Source: Terriglobia bacterium
GTDB taxonomy: Bacteria; Acidobacteriota; Terriglobia; Terriglobales; Acidobacteriaceae
Length of the DNA stretch: 64,000 nucleotides
Assembly: GCA_020073185.1 (NCBI GenBank)
Contig: JAIQFT010000007.1
Span: 46,440 to 110,439 of the forward strand
Reading direction: 5' to 3'
Both the position numbers and the translations under genes were made by a program. Below, piece by piece: positions 34,399-43,398 of the stretch (the stretch's first letter is position 1; each line of letters opens with the position of its first letter). A model generated the notes under the pieces. The model made no database searches. It was not told where the DNA came from and saw only the letters and a list, made by a program, of their open reading frames with translations.

Positions 34399-34821
34399 AT
34401 GGCCTGTCCCTACTTCCTGCCGCTGCAGCGAATTGAGAATCCGCCGTGGCCGCATCCGGCGCGGCTGCCGCTCGGCGATGGATGGACGGGCCACTGCACC
34501 GCACCCGGCCACGAAGGGGCGCAACCCACGGAAGAAGAATTGGTGCACGGCTGCAACCTTGGATATGCGCGGACGTGTCCGCGGCTGCCGCGCGAACGCC
34601 ACTGCGATGCCGTGAGATTCTCGCTGGCTCGCGATCGCGATGGTAAGCTCACGGTGCAATTCGTCTGCGAGATCGGGCATGCCCCGGCTGCGCATGGCAT
34701 GCTGGAGTTCGACGTCGCCGCCAGCCGCTGGTCGTCCACGCATGACGACACGCGCATCCAGAAAATGGCTGAGTGCTTCCTCCATTCTTACCGGCGCCGC
34801 CGGGCAAGTGAGGCTGATTGA
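34399..34821 (+). CDS. Cysteine-rich hypothetical protein
   Basis: 140 residues with a start MACPYFLP and Cys/His at well-spaced positions (GHCTAPGHEG, HGCNLGYARTCPRLP, RHCDAVRF). The pattern may bind zinc or an Fe-S cluster. No membrane segment. Its TGA stop overlaps the ATG of the thioesterase gene (TGATG), so the two are probably translationally coupled. I do not recognise the family. Confidence 0.65.
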   Translation: MACPYFLPLQRIENPPWPHPARLPLGDGWTGHCTAPGHEGAQPTEEELVHGCNLGYARTCPRLPRERHCDAVRFSLARDRDGKLTVQFVCEIGHAPAAHGMLEFDVAASRWSSTHDDTRIQKMAECFLHSYRRRRASEAD

Positions 34822-35315
34822 TGGGCCCAGAGAATGTGAAGCTTGAGCCGCGCCCGGTGCGCGAATCGCAATCGGAAATGACCGAGATCGTCTTGCCCAA
34901 CGACGCCAACCCGCTCGGCTCGCTGCTGGGCGGCCGGTTGATGCACTGGATCGACCTGGCGGGAGCGCTGGCGGCGCACCGCCACTCGCGCAACTACGTA
35001 GTCACCGCCTCCATTGATCACTTGGATTTTCTTACGCCCGTCCGGGTCGGCGACCTGGTGATTCTGCAATCGTCGGTGAACCGCACCTTCCACACCTCGA
35101 TGGAAGTCGGTGTCAAGGTCTTCGTGGAGAGCTACATCAAAGACGAGCGCTCGCACGTCAGCTCGGCGCTGCTCACCTTCGTCGCCGTGGATCGCGACGG
35201 ACGCCGTCTGACGGTGGCGCCGGTGATTCCTGAGACCGAAGAAGAGAAACGCCGCTACGAAGAAGCCGGTCGGCGCCGCGAAGCACGCCAGCCACAACGC
35301 AAAGAACTGCTTTAG
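34821..35315 (+). CDS. Acyl-CoA thioesterase (hotdog fold, YciA/BFIT type)
   Basis: 164 residues. The hotdog motif is clear: LPNDANPLGSLLGGRLMHWI with the catalytic Asn/Asp (NDANPLG), then HLDFLTPVRVGDLVILQSSV, then MEVGVKVFVESY. These enzymes hydrolyse acyl-CoA to free fatty acid and CoA. The C-terminal tail is charged (EEEKRRYEEAGRRREARQPQ) and may be disordered. Its ATG overlaps the stop of the preceding cysteine-rich gene. Confidence 0.9.
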   Translation: MGPENVKLEPRPVRESQSEMTEIVLPNDANPLGSLLGGRLMHWIDLAGALAAHRHSRNYVVTASIDHLDFLTPVRVGDLVILQSSVNRTFHTSMEVGVKVFVESYIKDERSHVSSALLTFVAVDRDGRRLTVAPVIPETEEEKRRYEEAGRRREARQPQRKELL

Positions 35316-35541
35316 GCTAGCCGCTGGCCTTTAGCCGTCGGCCCTTGGCGATTCGCGATTGGTCCGGACTTTAAGGCGAAGGTCCTCGTAATTCGTGACT
35401 CCGGTCACCGCCGGCGTTCCATCGTCTTCTGGACACTGGTGCAGGGAAGCTATTAGTGTGTTCGCGGCCTGAGCTTGGGGCTTGGTCGCTGACTTCCGCC
35501 AGCCCGGCGGGCAGGCAGTTCCCTATACGGCGAGATCATTT

Positions 35542-36882
35542 ATGGACAGCGCGCTTGTCATTCACCGGCTGCACTTCGCCTTCACGGTGACGTATCACTA
35601 CCTGTACCCGCAGTTGACCATGGGACTGGCGCCGCTGATCTTGGCGCTGAAGTCGCTGGCGCTGTGGAAGCACGACGACCGCTACAACCGCGCGGCGCGA
35701 TTCTGGGCGAAGATTTTCGGAATTAATTTCGTGCTCGGCGTGGTGACCGGCATCCCGATGGAATTTCAGTTCGGCACCAACTGGTCGCACTTCTCGCGCT
35801 GGGCCGGCGGCGTCATCGGCCAGACGCTTGCCATGGAAGGCATGTTTGCCTTCTTCCTGGAATCCACCTTCCTGGGGCTGTTCCTTTATGGCGAGAAGCG
35901 GCTGGGTCCGAAGCTGCACTGGTTCAGCGGATTCATGGTCTTCGCCGGATCATGGCTGTCGGGATACTTCATCGTCGCCACCGATGCCTGGATGCAGCAC
36001 CCCACCGGCTACGTCCTCATGCCCGACGGCAGCGTACAACTGCGCAGCTTCTGGGAGCTGCTGCTGAACCCCTGGGCCGGTTGGCAGTACGCGCACAACA
36101 TGAGCGGCGCGGTGATTACCGGGGCGTTCGTGATGGCGGCCGTCGGCGCGTTCTATCTGCTCAGCCGCCAGCACCGCGAGCAGGCGCAGATTTACCTCCG
36201 CACCGGCGTGATTGCGGGCGTCATTTTCTCCATCCTGCAAGTGTTCCCCACTGGCGACGGGCAGGGCCGCATGCTCGCGCGTCATCAACCGGCCACACTG
36301 GCGGGCATGGAAGCGCTGTTCAAAACCCAACCCGGCGCGGCGCTGGTGATCATCGGCCAGCCCGACAGCGAAAAGCAGCAGATCGACAACCCGCTGGTTG
36401 TTCCCAAGATGCTCAGCTTCCTGACCTACAAGCGCTGGAACGCCGAAGTGCGGGGACTGGATGCATTTCCTGAGCAAGACAGGCCGGAGAACATCCCACT
36501 GCTCTACTACAGCTACCACATCATGGTGGGGCTGGGGACGATCTTCATCGCCATCATGGCGCTCTCGGCGGCGCTGCTGTGGCGCAACAAGCTGTTCGAC
36601 GCGCGCTGGGCGCTGTGGATCCTGATGCTCAGCTTCCCGTTTCCTTACATCGCCAACACGGCCGGCTGGATGACGGCCGAGATCGGCCGCCAGCCTTGGC
36701 TGGTGTACGGTCTGATGCGCACCGCCGACGGCTATTCGAAGATGGTCTCGGCGGGCAATGGGATGTTTACGCTGCTGGGCTTCATGGGCATGTACACCGT
36801 GCTTTCGTTCTTGTTCCTCTTCCTGGTTTCTCGCGAAATTGATCGCGGGCCGGAGGACGCCGCCCCGGCCAGGCTGCCTTAA
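35542..36882 (+). CDS. cydA: Cytochrome bd ubiquinol oxidase subunit I
   Basis: 446 residues from the ATG at 35542. The N-terminal helix has the heme b595/d ligand region (ALVIHRLHFAFTVTYHYLYP). FGTNWSHFSRWAGGVIGQTL and EGMFAFFLESTFLGLFLYGE follow, then the heme b558 and quinol-loop region GWMTAEIGRQPWLVYGLMRT. The Q-loop is of the short type, usual outside enterics. It is a high-affinity terminal oxidase component in the cytoplasmic membrane, used at low oxygen. cydB follows after 14 bp. Confidence 0.96.
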   Translation: MDSALVIHRLHFAFTVTYHYLYPQLTMGLAPLILALKSLALWKHDDRYNRAARFWAKIFGINFVLGVVTGIPMEFQFGTNWSHFSRWAGGVIGQTLAMEGMFAFFLESTFLGLFLYGEKRLGPKLHWFSGFMVFAGSWLSGYFIVATDAWMQHPTGYVLMPDGSVQLRSFWELLLNPWAGWQYAHNMSGAVITGAFVMAAVGAFYLLSRQHREQAQIYLRTGVIAGVIFSILQVFPTGDGQGRMLARHQPATLAGMEALFKTQPGAALVIIGQPDSEKQQIDNPLVVPKMLSFLTYKRWNAEVRGLDAFPEQDRPENIPLLYYSYHIMVGLGTIFIAIMALSAALLWRNKLFDARWALWILMLSFPFPYIANTAGWMTAEIGRQPWLVYGLMRTADGYSKMVSAGNGMFTLLGFMGMYTVLSFLFLFLVSREIDRGPEDAAPARLP

Positions 36883-36896
36883 CGGGTGGAGGTGGG

Positions 36897-37943
36897 ATGA
36901 TGGAAACGCTTTGGTTTGTGCTTGTCGCGCTCATGCTGGTCGCCTACGTCGTGCTCGACGGCTTCGACATCGGCGCGGGCATCATTCATCTCGTCGCCGG
37001 GCGGACCGACGAAGAGCGGCGCACCATCATTCGCGCCATCGGCCCGGTGTGGGACTGCAATGAAGTCTGGCTGGTCGCCGCCGGTGGCACGCTTTACTTC
37101 GCCTTCCCCCTGCTCTACGCCTCCAGCTTCAGCGGCTTCTATCTGCCGCTGATGATGGTGCTCTGGCTGTTGATGTTGCGCGCCATCGGCATCGAGTTCC
37201 GCACTCACCTGCAAAGCCCGGTGTGGCGCGGCTTCTTCGATGTGATCTTTTCGCTTTCCAGCATTCTGCTGGCGATTTTCTTCGGCGCGGCCCTGGGCAA
37301 CGTGGTGCGCGGAGTGCCGCTGAACAACGACGGCTACTTCTTCGAGCCGCTGTGGACCAACTGGCGCGTCGGACCGCAGCCGGGCATCCTCGATTGGTTC
37401 ACCGTCATGACCGGGGTAATGGCGCTGGCCACCCTCACCATGCATGGCGCGCTCTACATCGCGCACAAGACCTCCGGGGCGATCAACGAACGCGCGCGCC
37501 GGATTGCGCTGGCGGCCTGGCCGGGGGTGCTGGCGCTCACCTGCATCAGCCTGCTGCTGACCTTGGGCGTGCATCTGGACGTGGTGAACAACTACCAGCG
37601 CTGGCCAATCGGCCTGGCGATTCCGGTCGTCGTCTTTGCCAGCCTGCTGGGCGTGCGCTACTTCGCGACCCGGTACCGCGAAAAAGCGGCATTGCTGTGC
37701 TCGTCCGTCTACATCGGCGCCACGCTCGCCGGCGCTGCCTTCGGGATTTATCCATCCGTCCTTCCCGCCGCCAATGACCAGAAGAACTCGCTGACCATTT
37801 ACAACACCGCGGCGGGACATCACGGGCTGTCGGTCGGGCTGGTGTGGTGGTGCATCGGGATGGTGTTCGCGATCGGGTATTTCGTCTTCATCTACCGCAT
37901 GTTCAGAGGCAAGGTCGCTCTGGAGGCGGGGGATGGGCATTGA
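36897..37943 (+). CDS. cydB: Cytochrome bd ubiquinol oxidase subunit II
   Basis: 348 residues. It begins METLWFVLVALMLVAYVVLD, followed by GFDIGAGIIHLVAG and the signature PVWDCNEVWLVAAGGTLYFA, which is the CydB family hallmark. Eight hydrophobic helices. It forms the bd-type quinol oxidase with CydA. Its stop codon overlaps the probable TTG start of the small membrane gene that follows. Confidence 0.96.
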   Translation: MMETLWFVLVALMLVAYVVLDGFDIGAGIIHLVAGRTDEERRTIIRAIGPVWDCNEVWLVAAGGTLYFAFPLLYASSFSGFYLPLMMVLWLLMLRAIGIEFRTHLQSPVWRGFFDVIFSLSSILLAIFFGAALGNVVRGVPLNNDGYFFEPLWTNWRVGPQPGILDWFTVMTGVMALATLTMHGALYIAHKTSGAINERARRIALAAWPGVLALTCISLLLTLGVHLDVVNNYQRWPIGLAIPVVVFASLLGVRYFATRYREKAALLCSSVYIGATLAGAAFGIYPSVLPAANDQKNSLTIYNTAAGHHGLSVGLVWWCIGMVFAIGYFVFIYRMFRGKVALEAGDGH

Positions 37944-38197
37944 GCAGCGACGAGAATCACGTGAAGCGCTTCACACCCAACGCACGCATTGGCGGGCTCG
38001 GAGTTGCGATGCTCGTGTTAGCTGTACTGTGGACAAGCATACTTCGGCGCCGACTGGCAGGACTACCCGATGAGTGGGTGTTGGAATGGAAACCTCCCGG
38101 CATCGTACAGGCGTTTGGCACACTAGGTTTGATTCTGATCTTTGTGTCGGTGATTTGGGGATGTGCAAGAGCGGTGGGCCGATGGTTTCCAAAGTGA
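37940..38197 (+). CDS. Small two-helix membrane protein linked to cydAB
   Basis: 85 residues from the TTG at 37940, which overlaps the cydB TGA (a GTG at 37961 is an alternative). It has two hydrophobic segments (LGVAMLVLAVLWTSIL and AFGTLGLILIFVSVIWG) separated by a charged loop. It is larger than the ~37-residue CydX of enteric bd oxidases and does not resemble it, but translational overlap suggests a subunit, assembly or stability role. No homology is recognised. Confidence 0.55.
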   Translation: MSSDENHVKRFTPNARIGGLGVAMLVLAVLWTSILRRRLAGLPDEWVLEWKPPGIVQAFGTLGLILIFVSVIWGCARAVGRWFPK

Positions 38198-38253
38198 CCT
38201 TTAGAGGATTGGGCGCCTTCCCGATCCCCCTTCGTCTGCGTTAATCTGCTGCC

Positions 38254-39012
38254 TTGCGTTTGCGAGACAAAGTCGCCATTGTGACCGGCGCCGGCACCGG
38301 CATCGGTCGCGCCATCGCCATCGCCTTCGCTCGCGAGGGGGCCCAGGTCGCGCTCGTCGGACGCCGCAACCGGCCGATCGAAGCTGTCGCCCGGGACATC
38401 GGCAACGCCGCCATCGCCATTCCCGTCGATGTCAGCCGGCACAAAGACGTGCAGCGAATCTTGGACGTGACTCTGAAGCGGTTCGGCCGACTCGACGTGC
38501 TGGTCAACAACGCCGGCGTGCTCATTGCCGGCACCGCCGAAAGCCTCACCGAGCGCGACTGGAACCAGACCTTCGACACCAACGTGAAGGCGGTGTGGAT
38601 GCTTTCGCGCGCGGCGTTGCAACCGATGCGCGAAGCCGGCGGTGGCTCCATCATCAATATGTCCTCGGTGCTCGGGTTAATAGGCTTGCGCAACCGCGTT
38701 GCCTACTCGGCGTCGAAGGGCGCCGTGACCCTGCTGACCAAATCCATGGCGCTGGACCACGGCGCGGAAGGCATTCGCGTCAACTGCATCTGTCCGGGCA
38801 TCGTCGAGACCGAGTTGGTCGCTGAATTCGTCCAGAAAGCGCCCGACCCGCGCGCCGCGCGCGCCGCACGCATTGCCCTGCACGCCATCCCGCGCTTTGG
38901 CAAGCCTGAGGAAATTGCGGAATGTGCGGTCTATCTCGCCAGCGACGAATCTAAGTGGGTGACCGGCGCGGCCTTTCCGGTCGACGGCGGGTATCTGGCG
39001 GGAAAAGCTTGA
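38254..39012 (+). CDS. Short-chain dehydrogenase/reductase (FabG-like)
   Basis: 252 residues from a TTG at 38254 (no ATG fits). Motifs are classical: TGAGTGIGRAIA, NNAGVLIAGT, SIINMSSVLG, and YSASKGAV with Tyr and Lys. The C-terminus SKWVTGAAFPVDGGYLAGKA is the FabG/glucose-dehydrogenase type. An Arg in the VGRRNRP stretch suggests NADP. It probably reduces a 3-ketoacyl or polyol substrate; this cannot be specified. It is transcribed toward hicA, which is convergent and abuts it. Confidence 0.9.
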   Translation: MRLRDKVAIVTGAGTGIGRAIAIAFAREGAQVALVGRRNRPIEAVARDIGNAAIAIPVDVSRHKDVQRILDVTLKRFGRLDVLVNNAGVLIAGTAESLTERDWNQTFDTNVKAVWMLSRAALQPMREAGGGSIINMSSVLGLIGLRNRVAYSASKGAVTLLTKSMALDHGAEGIRVNCICPGIVETELVAEFVQKAPDPRAARAARIALHAIPRFGKPEEIAECAVYLASDESKWVTGAAFPVDGGYLAGKA

Positions 39013-39225
39013 TTAGAGATCATCCGGTTTCAGGCCAGTGAGCTTTGCGATGCGGGCCAACATTCTTGGCCCGATCTCATCGTGCTCGTGAAAAGCCCAG
39101 ATGAAATTAGCCCATCCCTCGCGCACAAGGATGCGGTGGGAACCCGCGCGGTGTTGCTCGGCCCAGCCGAGTCTCTGCAAGGCACGCAGAACCCGGATCG
39201 CCTTCGTGCTGGGCCACGTACTCAA
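39013..39225 (-). CDS. hicA: HicA-like toxin (mRNA interferase)
   Basis: 70 residues from a TTG at 39225. The double-stranded-RNA-binding-like fold of HicA is seen: KAIRVLRALQRLGWAEQHRA, then the GSHRILV catalytic-His motif, then the C-terminal EIGPRMLARIAKLTGLKPDD. HicA cleaves mRNA ribosome-independently and is neutralised by HicB. Its start overlaps the stop of the upstream antitoxin gene (TTGA), giving the antitoxin-first order. The gene ends one base from the stop of the convergent SDR. Confidence 0.85.
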   Translation of the reverse strand: MSTWPSTKAIRVLRALQRLGWAEQHRAGSHRILVREGWANFIWAFHEHDEIGPRMLARIAKLTGLKPDDL

Positions 39226-39422
39226 GAGCAGGTGATGGTGATGAAGCGCTGGACGGAATTTTGGTGTTCGATCTGGTCGGCAAGTACGCGCAGTGCGAGG
39301 GCTTGGGCAGCCGCGATCGCCGCTTCTTCTGAATCGCCGTAACACATCACGCCGGGCATGTTTGCGATTTCAGCGATCCACCGGCCGTCGTCTTCGCGCT
39401 CAGTTTCGATCTTGAGTTCCAC
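39222..39422 (-). CDS. hicB: HicB-like antitoxin
   Basis: 66 residues with the partial RNase-H-like HicB fold: KIETEREDDGRWIAEIANMP, then GVMCYGDSEEAAIAAAQALA. No separate HTH or RHH domain follows, so it is the short HicB form. It binds and inhibits HicA and usually represses its own operon. It is first in the pair and overlaps hicA by 4 bp. Confidence 0.88.
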   Translation of the reverse strand: MELKIETEREDDGRWIAEIANMPGVMCYGDSEEAAIAAAQALALRVLADQIEHQNSVQRFITITCS

Positions 39423-39530
39423 TGCAGACTCCTACTCGATGGTAGACGCATGCGAATACAAGGTCAATTGGCCGGCATCTCGGCTGGATCTGGCGCCAGA
39501 CCACCTGACCACCCGATTGGCCGGAGGTCG

Positions 39531-39536
39531 TATAAT
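39531..39536 (+). promoter_or_regulatory. Candidate -10 box (TATAAT) for mrp
   Basis: Perfect TATAAT 30 nt before the TTG start of mrp, divergent from hicB. The -35 region is weak. Confidence 0.45.
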
Positions 39537-39566
39537 CGACAATTACTCCATACACGAGGTTCTCCC

Positions 39567-40406
39567 TTGAGCCACATGCACGCACAACCGCCGATGGGAC
39601 CGCAGCCGCTGCCTGGTGTGGACGCGATCGTCGCCGTGGGCTCGGGCAAAGGCGGCGTCGGCAAAACCACGCTCGCCGTCAACTTGGCGCTCGCGCTCTC
39701 CAAGCTCGGGCACAAAGTCGGCCTGCTCGACGCCGACGTCTATGGTCCCAACGTGCCGCTCATGCTGGGGTCCGGTTCCACGCCGCGCATTGTCGGCGAC
39801 AACCGCATCGAACCGCTGGAGCGCTACGGCGTGAAGGTGATCTCGGTCGGCTTCCTCAACCCGGGCGACAAGCCGCTGATCTGGCGCGGCCCCATGTTGC
39901 ACCAGATGATTCGCGAATTCGTGCAGCGTGTGGAGTGGGGCACGCTCGATTACCTCGTCGTGGACCTGCCTCCGGGCACGGGCGACGTCGCCATGTCGCT
40001 GATCCAGACCGTGCCGGTCACCGGCGCCATCGTGGTTTCCACGCCCAGCGATGTCTCGTTGCAGGACGCGCGCAAGGCAATCGAGATGTTCCGCCAGATG
40101 AAGGTGGACTTGGTCGGATTGGTCGAGAACATGAGCCACTTCGCCTGCCCGCATTGCCACCATGAGATCGATATCTTCTCCAAGGGCGGCGGCGCACGCA
40201 CGGCGGAACAGTTCGGGCTGGCGTTCCTGGGGCAGATCGAAATCGATCCCGACATCCGCAAGGGCGGCGACAGCGGCCATCCCGTCGTGCTGGAGGGTCC
40301 GAATTCGCTGCACGCTAAGTCCTTGTTCGCCTTTACCCAGCGCGTCATTGATCGGGTGCAGGCAATCCGCGCGGCGAGTCCGGAGAACGTGATCCAGGTT
40401 ATGTAA
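39567..40406 (+). CDS. mrp: Mrp/ApbC-type Fe-S cluster carrier P-loop ATPase
   Basis: 279 residues from a TTG at 39567, chosen because GAGGT lies 6 bases upstream; the ATG at 39576 is the alternative. It has the deviant Walker A GSGKGGVGKTT, switch GLLDADVYGPNVPLMLG, and DYLVVDLPPGTGDVAMS. The C-terminal CPHC pair (ACPHCHHEID) bridges a [4Fe-4S] cluster in the dimer. The N-terminal MIP18-like domain of long Mrp proteins is absent. It transfers Fe-S clusters to target enzymes. Confidence 0.93.
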   Translation: MSHMHAQPPMGPQPLPGVDAIVAVGSGKGGVGKTTLAVNLALALSKLGHKVGLLDADVYGPNVPLMLGSGSTPRIVGDNRIEPLERYGVKVISVGFLNPGDKPLIWRGPMLHQMIREFVQRVEWGTLDYLVVDLPPGTGDVAMSLIQTVPVTGAIVVSTPSDVSLQDARKAIEMFRQMKVDLVGLVENMSHFACPHCHHEIDIFSKGGGARTAEQFGLAFLGQIEIDPDIRKGGDSGHPVVLEGPNSLHAKSLFAFTQRVIDRVQAIRAASPENVIQVM

Positions 40407-40415
40407 GTTTCTATT

Positions 40416-40475
40416 TCAGTTTCAGTTTCAGCACCGAACCGTCGGGGGCGCGCGATCTGAAACTGAAACCCGAAA
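40416..40475. repeat. Inverted TTTCAG repeat between mrp and hrcA
   Basis: TTTCAGTTTCAG units (40416-40431) and the inverse CTGAAACTGAAA (40457-40468) can form a hairpin. It may serve as a terminator-like boundary ahead of the CIRCE operator. Confidence 0.5.
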
Positions 40476-40480
40476 CCGCC

Positions 40481-40507
40481 TTAGCACTCCATCGCTGTGA
40501 CTGCTAA
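40481..40507 (+). promoter_or_regulatory. CIRCE operator (HrcA binding site)
   Basis: TTAGCACTC-N9-GACTGCTAA, one mismatch to the consensus inverted repeat TTAGCACTC-N9-GAGTGCTAA. It lies directly upstream of the hrcA promoter, as expected for autorepression of the heat-shock operon. Confidence 0.92.
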
Positions 40508-40509
40508 CC

Positions 40510-40538
40510 TTGACTTCCCATCCCCTTCTTCCTACAAT
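40510..40538 (+). promoter_or_regulatory. Sigma70-type promoter of hrcA-grpE-dnaJ
   Basis: -35 TTGACT (40510-40515), 17-bp spacer, -10 TACAAT (40533-40538). The CIRCE ends 2 bp before the -35, so HrcA would block polymerase binding. Confidence 0.8.
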
Positions 40539-40611
40539 CGGAGGAGGCTGGAGTCGAATCCTAAGTTTTTGCATCTAAAGGTACTTAGAGCTAGAGATCT
40601 GTTGGAAGTCT

Positions 40612-41658
40612 ATGCCGCCTGGTGGACAAATCGGCGCCCGCGAGCACGAGATCCTGACCGCGATTGTGGAAAGTTACATCGCGACCGGAGAACCCATCGG
40701 CTCGCGCACTCTGGCGCGTATCAATCGCGAAGGCCTTAGCCCGGCTACCATCCGCAACGTGATGTCGGATCTGTCGGACGCCGGTTACCTGGAGCAACCG
40801 CACACCTCCGCCGGGCGCGTACCGACCACCGACGCTTATCGCTACTACGTGGACCAGATCAGCGGCCAGGCCGAGCTGGCGCCCGAGGACAGGGGAGTGA
40901 TCGAGACCACGCTGCACGGCGTCACCGACGTGCAGGATTTCCTGGAGCGCACCTCGCACGTGCTCTCGCTGATCTCACACGGAGTGGGTGTCACGGTGGC
41001 CAGCGGCGGGCCCAAGAACGCGCTCGATCACATTTACTTTTCCCGTCTCGGCGACAAGAAAGTCCTGGCAGTGGTGGTGATGAAGTCGGGGGTGGTGCGC
41101 GATCGCGTGCTGCGCATGACCGTCGACTTGCCGCAATCGGACCTGGAAATCGCGGCCCGCTACATCAACGAGAACTTCCGTGGCTGGACCTTGGCGGCCA
41201 TCCAGGTCGAGTTGGAGCAGCGTATTCAGCGCGAGCGCAGCGAGTACGACCGGCTCATGCAGTCGATCGAGCAACTCTACCGCCAAGGCGCGTTGGGAAG
41301 CGAAACCGCCACCCAGGGCATCTATCTGGAGGGCGCGGCTAACCTGGTCGCCAGCGAGGAAGACAAGCAGCGGCTGCGGCAGCTTCTGCAAACGCTGGAG
41401 GAGAAACAGCGCGTCATCCAGTTGTTGAGCGCCTACCTGGACGCCAAGCAGGAAGCGGTGCGCGTGGTCATAGGTCTGGAGGAGGCGGCGCCGTACCTGC
41501 GGAATTTCGTGCTCATCGGAGCGCCGGCACGCGTGGGCGGGGAAGTGATGGGAACGCTGGCCGTGATCGGCCCGACCCGCATCGACTACCAGCACACCAT
41601 TACCGCCGTGTCGTACATCGCGCGGCTGTTCGACAAGATTTTGAACGAATCGGAATAG
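40612..41658 (+). CDS. hrcA: Heat-inducible transcription repressor HrcA
   Basis: 348 residues. The N-terminal winged helix contains LTAIVESYIATGEPIGSRTL, GLSPATIRNVMSDLSDAGYL and the GRVPTTDAYRYYV block. The central GAF-like domain and inserted dimerisation domain follow. It represses chaperone genes by binding CIRCE, with GroEL as feedback sensor. The presence of CIRCE and promoter just upstream makes this an autoregulated operon with grpE 6 bp downstream. Confidence 0.96.
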   Translation: MPPGGQIGAREHEILTAIVESYIATGEPIGSRTLARINREGLSPATIRNVMSDLSDAGYLEQPHTSAGRVPTTDAYRYYVDQISGQAELAPEDRGVIETTLHGVTDVQDFLERTSHVLSLISHGVGVTVASGGPKNALDHIYFSRLGDKKVLAVVVMKSGVVRDRVLRMTVDLPQSDLEIAARYINENFRGWTLAAIQVELEQRIQRERSEYDRLMQSIEQLYRQGALGSETATQGIYLEGAANLVASEEDKQRLRQLLQTLEEKQRVIQLLSAYLDAKQEAVRVVIGLEEAAPYLRNFVLIGAPARVGGEVMGTLAVIGPTRIDYQHTITAVSYIARLFDKILNESE

Positions 41659-41664
41659 GGAACC

Positions 41665-42237
41665 ATGGCGCCAGGAAATGGAAAGGCCGACGGCGATGCT
41701 CCGTCGCTCGACATCGAGCACGAGCTGCCGCCGGCAGAGGACACGGAAACCGAGGCGGCCAGCATCACCGGGGCGCAGCAGGAAGAGTGCGAACGTCTGC
41801 GGCAAGAGCGCGACACGCTGCTCGACCGGTTGGCTCGCCTGCAGGCGGAATTCGACAATTTCCGCAAACGCAACGCGCGCGAGCAGCAGGAGTTCCGCGA
41901 ATACGCGCTGGCGGAAGCGATCAAGTCGCTGTTGCCAGTGGTGGATAGCTTTGATCGCGCGCTGGCAACGCCGGAGCGCAACAGCGAAGAGTTTCATCAG
42001 GGCCTGGAACTGATCAACCGGCAATTACACGACGCGCTGGCCAAGCTGGGCGTGCAACCCATCGAGGCACGCGGCGAGCCCTTCGACCCCAATCTGCACC
42101 AGGCAGTGCAGATGGTGGAGACTGGCGAGGCGCCAGACCACCACGTGCTCGACGAACTGCAGCGCGGCTATAAGCTCAAGGACCGGCTGCTGCGGCCCGC
42201 CATGGTGCGCGTCGCGACCAACCCCGGCAGAAAGTAA
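41665..42237 (+). CDS. grpE: GrpE nucleotide exchange factor
   Basis: 190 residues. A disordered acidic N-terminus precedes a long coiled coil (ECERLRQERDTLLDRLARLQ, then AEFDNFRKRNAREQQEF). The C-terminal beta-wing ends GEPFDPNLHQAVQMVETGEA and VLDELQRGYKLKDRLLRPAM. It is a homodimer that speeds ADP release from DnaK. dnaK itself is not in the window. It lies 6 bp after hrcA. Confidence 0.96.
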   Translation: MAPGNGKADGDAPSLDIEHELPPAEDTETEAASITGAQQEECERLRQERDTLLDRLARLQAEFDNFRKRNAREQQEFREYALAEAIKSLLPVVDSFDRALATPERNSEEFHQGLELINRQLHDALAKLGVQPIEARGEPFDPNLHQAVQMVETGEAPDHHVLDELQRGYKLKDRLLRPAMVRVATNPGRK

Positions 42238-42261
42238 TTCCAATGTTCAGGAACGGCTAAC

Positions 42262-43398
42262 CTGGCGAACAACGGCAAACGCGATTATTACGAAGTCCTG
42301 GGTGTAACCCGTACGGCGAGCGAGCAGGAGATCAAGAGCGCCTACCGCAAGCTCGCCCTGCAGTATCATCCGGATCGCAACCCCAACAATCCCGACGCGG
42401 AAGAGCGCTTCAAGGAGTGCACCGAGGCGTACAGCGTCCTGGCCGATACGCAAAAACGCGCCAGCTACGATCGCTTCGGTCATGCCGGGGTCAGCGGGGC
42501 GGGTGCGGGCGGCTTTGATCCTACCATCTTCCAGGACTTCGGCGATCTCGGCGACATCCTCAGCAGCCTGTTCGGCATGGGCGACATGTTCGGCGGCATG
42601 GGCGGCCGGCGCCGCAGTTGGTCGCAGCGTGGCGGCGATCTCCGCCACGACCTCACGCTCGAGTTTGAGGAAGCGGTCTTCGGAGTAGAGAAAAAAGTTG
42701 CCGTCCGCCGGCACGAGTCCTGTGAAACCTGCGACGGTTCCGGCGTCGCTCCTGGGCACGGGCCGGCCACCTGCCGTACTTGCGGCGGGCGCGGCCAGGT
42801 TCGCTACCAGCAGGGATTCTTCAGCATCGCGCGTACCTGCAGCGCCTGCCAGGGCCGCGGCACCGTCATCACCGATCCGTGCAAAGTCTGCCGCGGGGAA
42901 GGCCGCCAGGTGCGCGAGCGCACCGTCGAAGTGAAGGTTCCCGCTGGCGTGGAAGACGGCACGCGCATTCGCTACGCCGCGCAGGGCGAAGCGGGCGTGC
43001 ACGGCGGGCCCGCGGGGGATCTCTACATCGTGCTGCACGTCAAGGAACATCCCATGTTCGAGCGCGAAGGCCGCGACCTGCATTGTGCCGTGCCGATCTC
43101 CTTCGCGCAGGCGGCGCTGGGCGCCGAACTGGAAATCCCGACGCTCGAAGGCGTGGAGAAGCTCAAGGTCCCCGAAGGCACGCAAAGCGGCACGGTGTTC
43201 AAGATCCGCAACCGCGGCGTGCCGGTGCTGAACGGGCGCGGCAAGGGTGATCTTTTCGTCGAAGTGCGGGTGCACACGCCGGGCAAGCTGACCAGGCGCC
43301 AGCGCGAGTTGCTCCTGGAATTCTCCGCCACCAACGCGGTGGAAAACAAACCCGAGCGCGGCACGATTATGAGCAAGGTGAAGGACATCTTTGGATAA
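42262..43398 (+). CDS. dnaJ: Chaperone DnaJ with a CTG start
   Basis: 378 residues. The reading frame runs from the grpE stop (42235-42237) without ATG, GTG or TTG before the J domain; the only plausible initiator is CTG at 42262 ([15 protein letters not shown]), with CAGGAACGG 6-14 nt upstream. J domain with HPD (YHPDRNPNN), Gly/Phe region, four zinc repeats ([32 protein letters not shown]) and the C-terminal substrate-binding domain are all intact. It delivers unfolded proteins to DnaK. It is the third gene of the heat-shock operon. Confidence 0.93.
   Translation: MANNGKRDYYEVLGVTRTASEQEIKSAYRKLALQYHPDRNPNNPDAEERFKECTEAYSVLADTQKRASYDRFGHAGVSGAGAGGFDPTIFQDFGDLGDILSSLFGMGDMFGGMGGRRRSWSQRGGDLRHDLTLEFEEAVFGVEKKVAVRRHESCETCDGSGVAPGHGPATCRTCGGRGQVRYQQGFFSIARTCSACQGRGTVITDPCKVCRGEGRQVRERTVEVKVPAGVEDGTRIRYAAQGEAGVHGGPAGDLYIVLHVKEHPMFEREGRDLHCAVPISFAQAALGAELEIPTLEGVEKLKVPEGTQSGTVFKIRNRGVPVLNGRGKGDLFVEVRVHTPGKLTRRQRELLLEFSATNAVENKPERGTIMSKVKDIFG

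Noticed and set aside
37844..37939. Longer start for the small membrane gene inside cydB
   Set aside because: Would overlap cydB by ~100 bases with no homology; the TTG overlapping the cydB stop is more likely.
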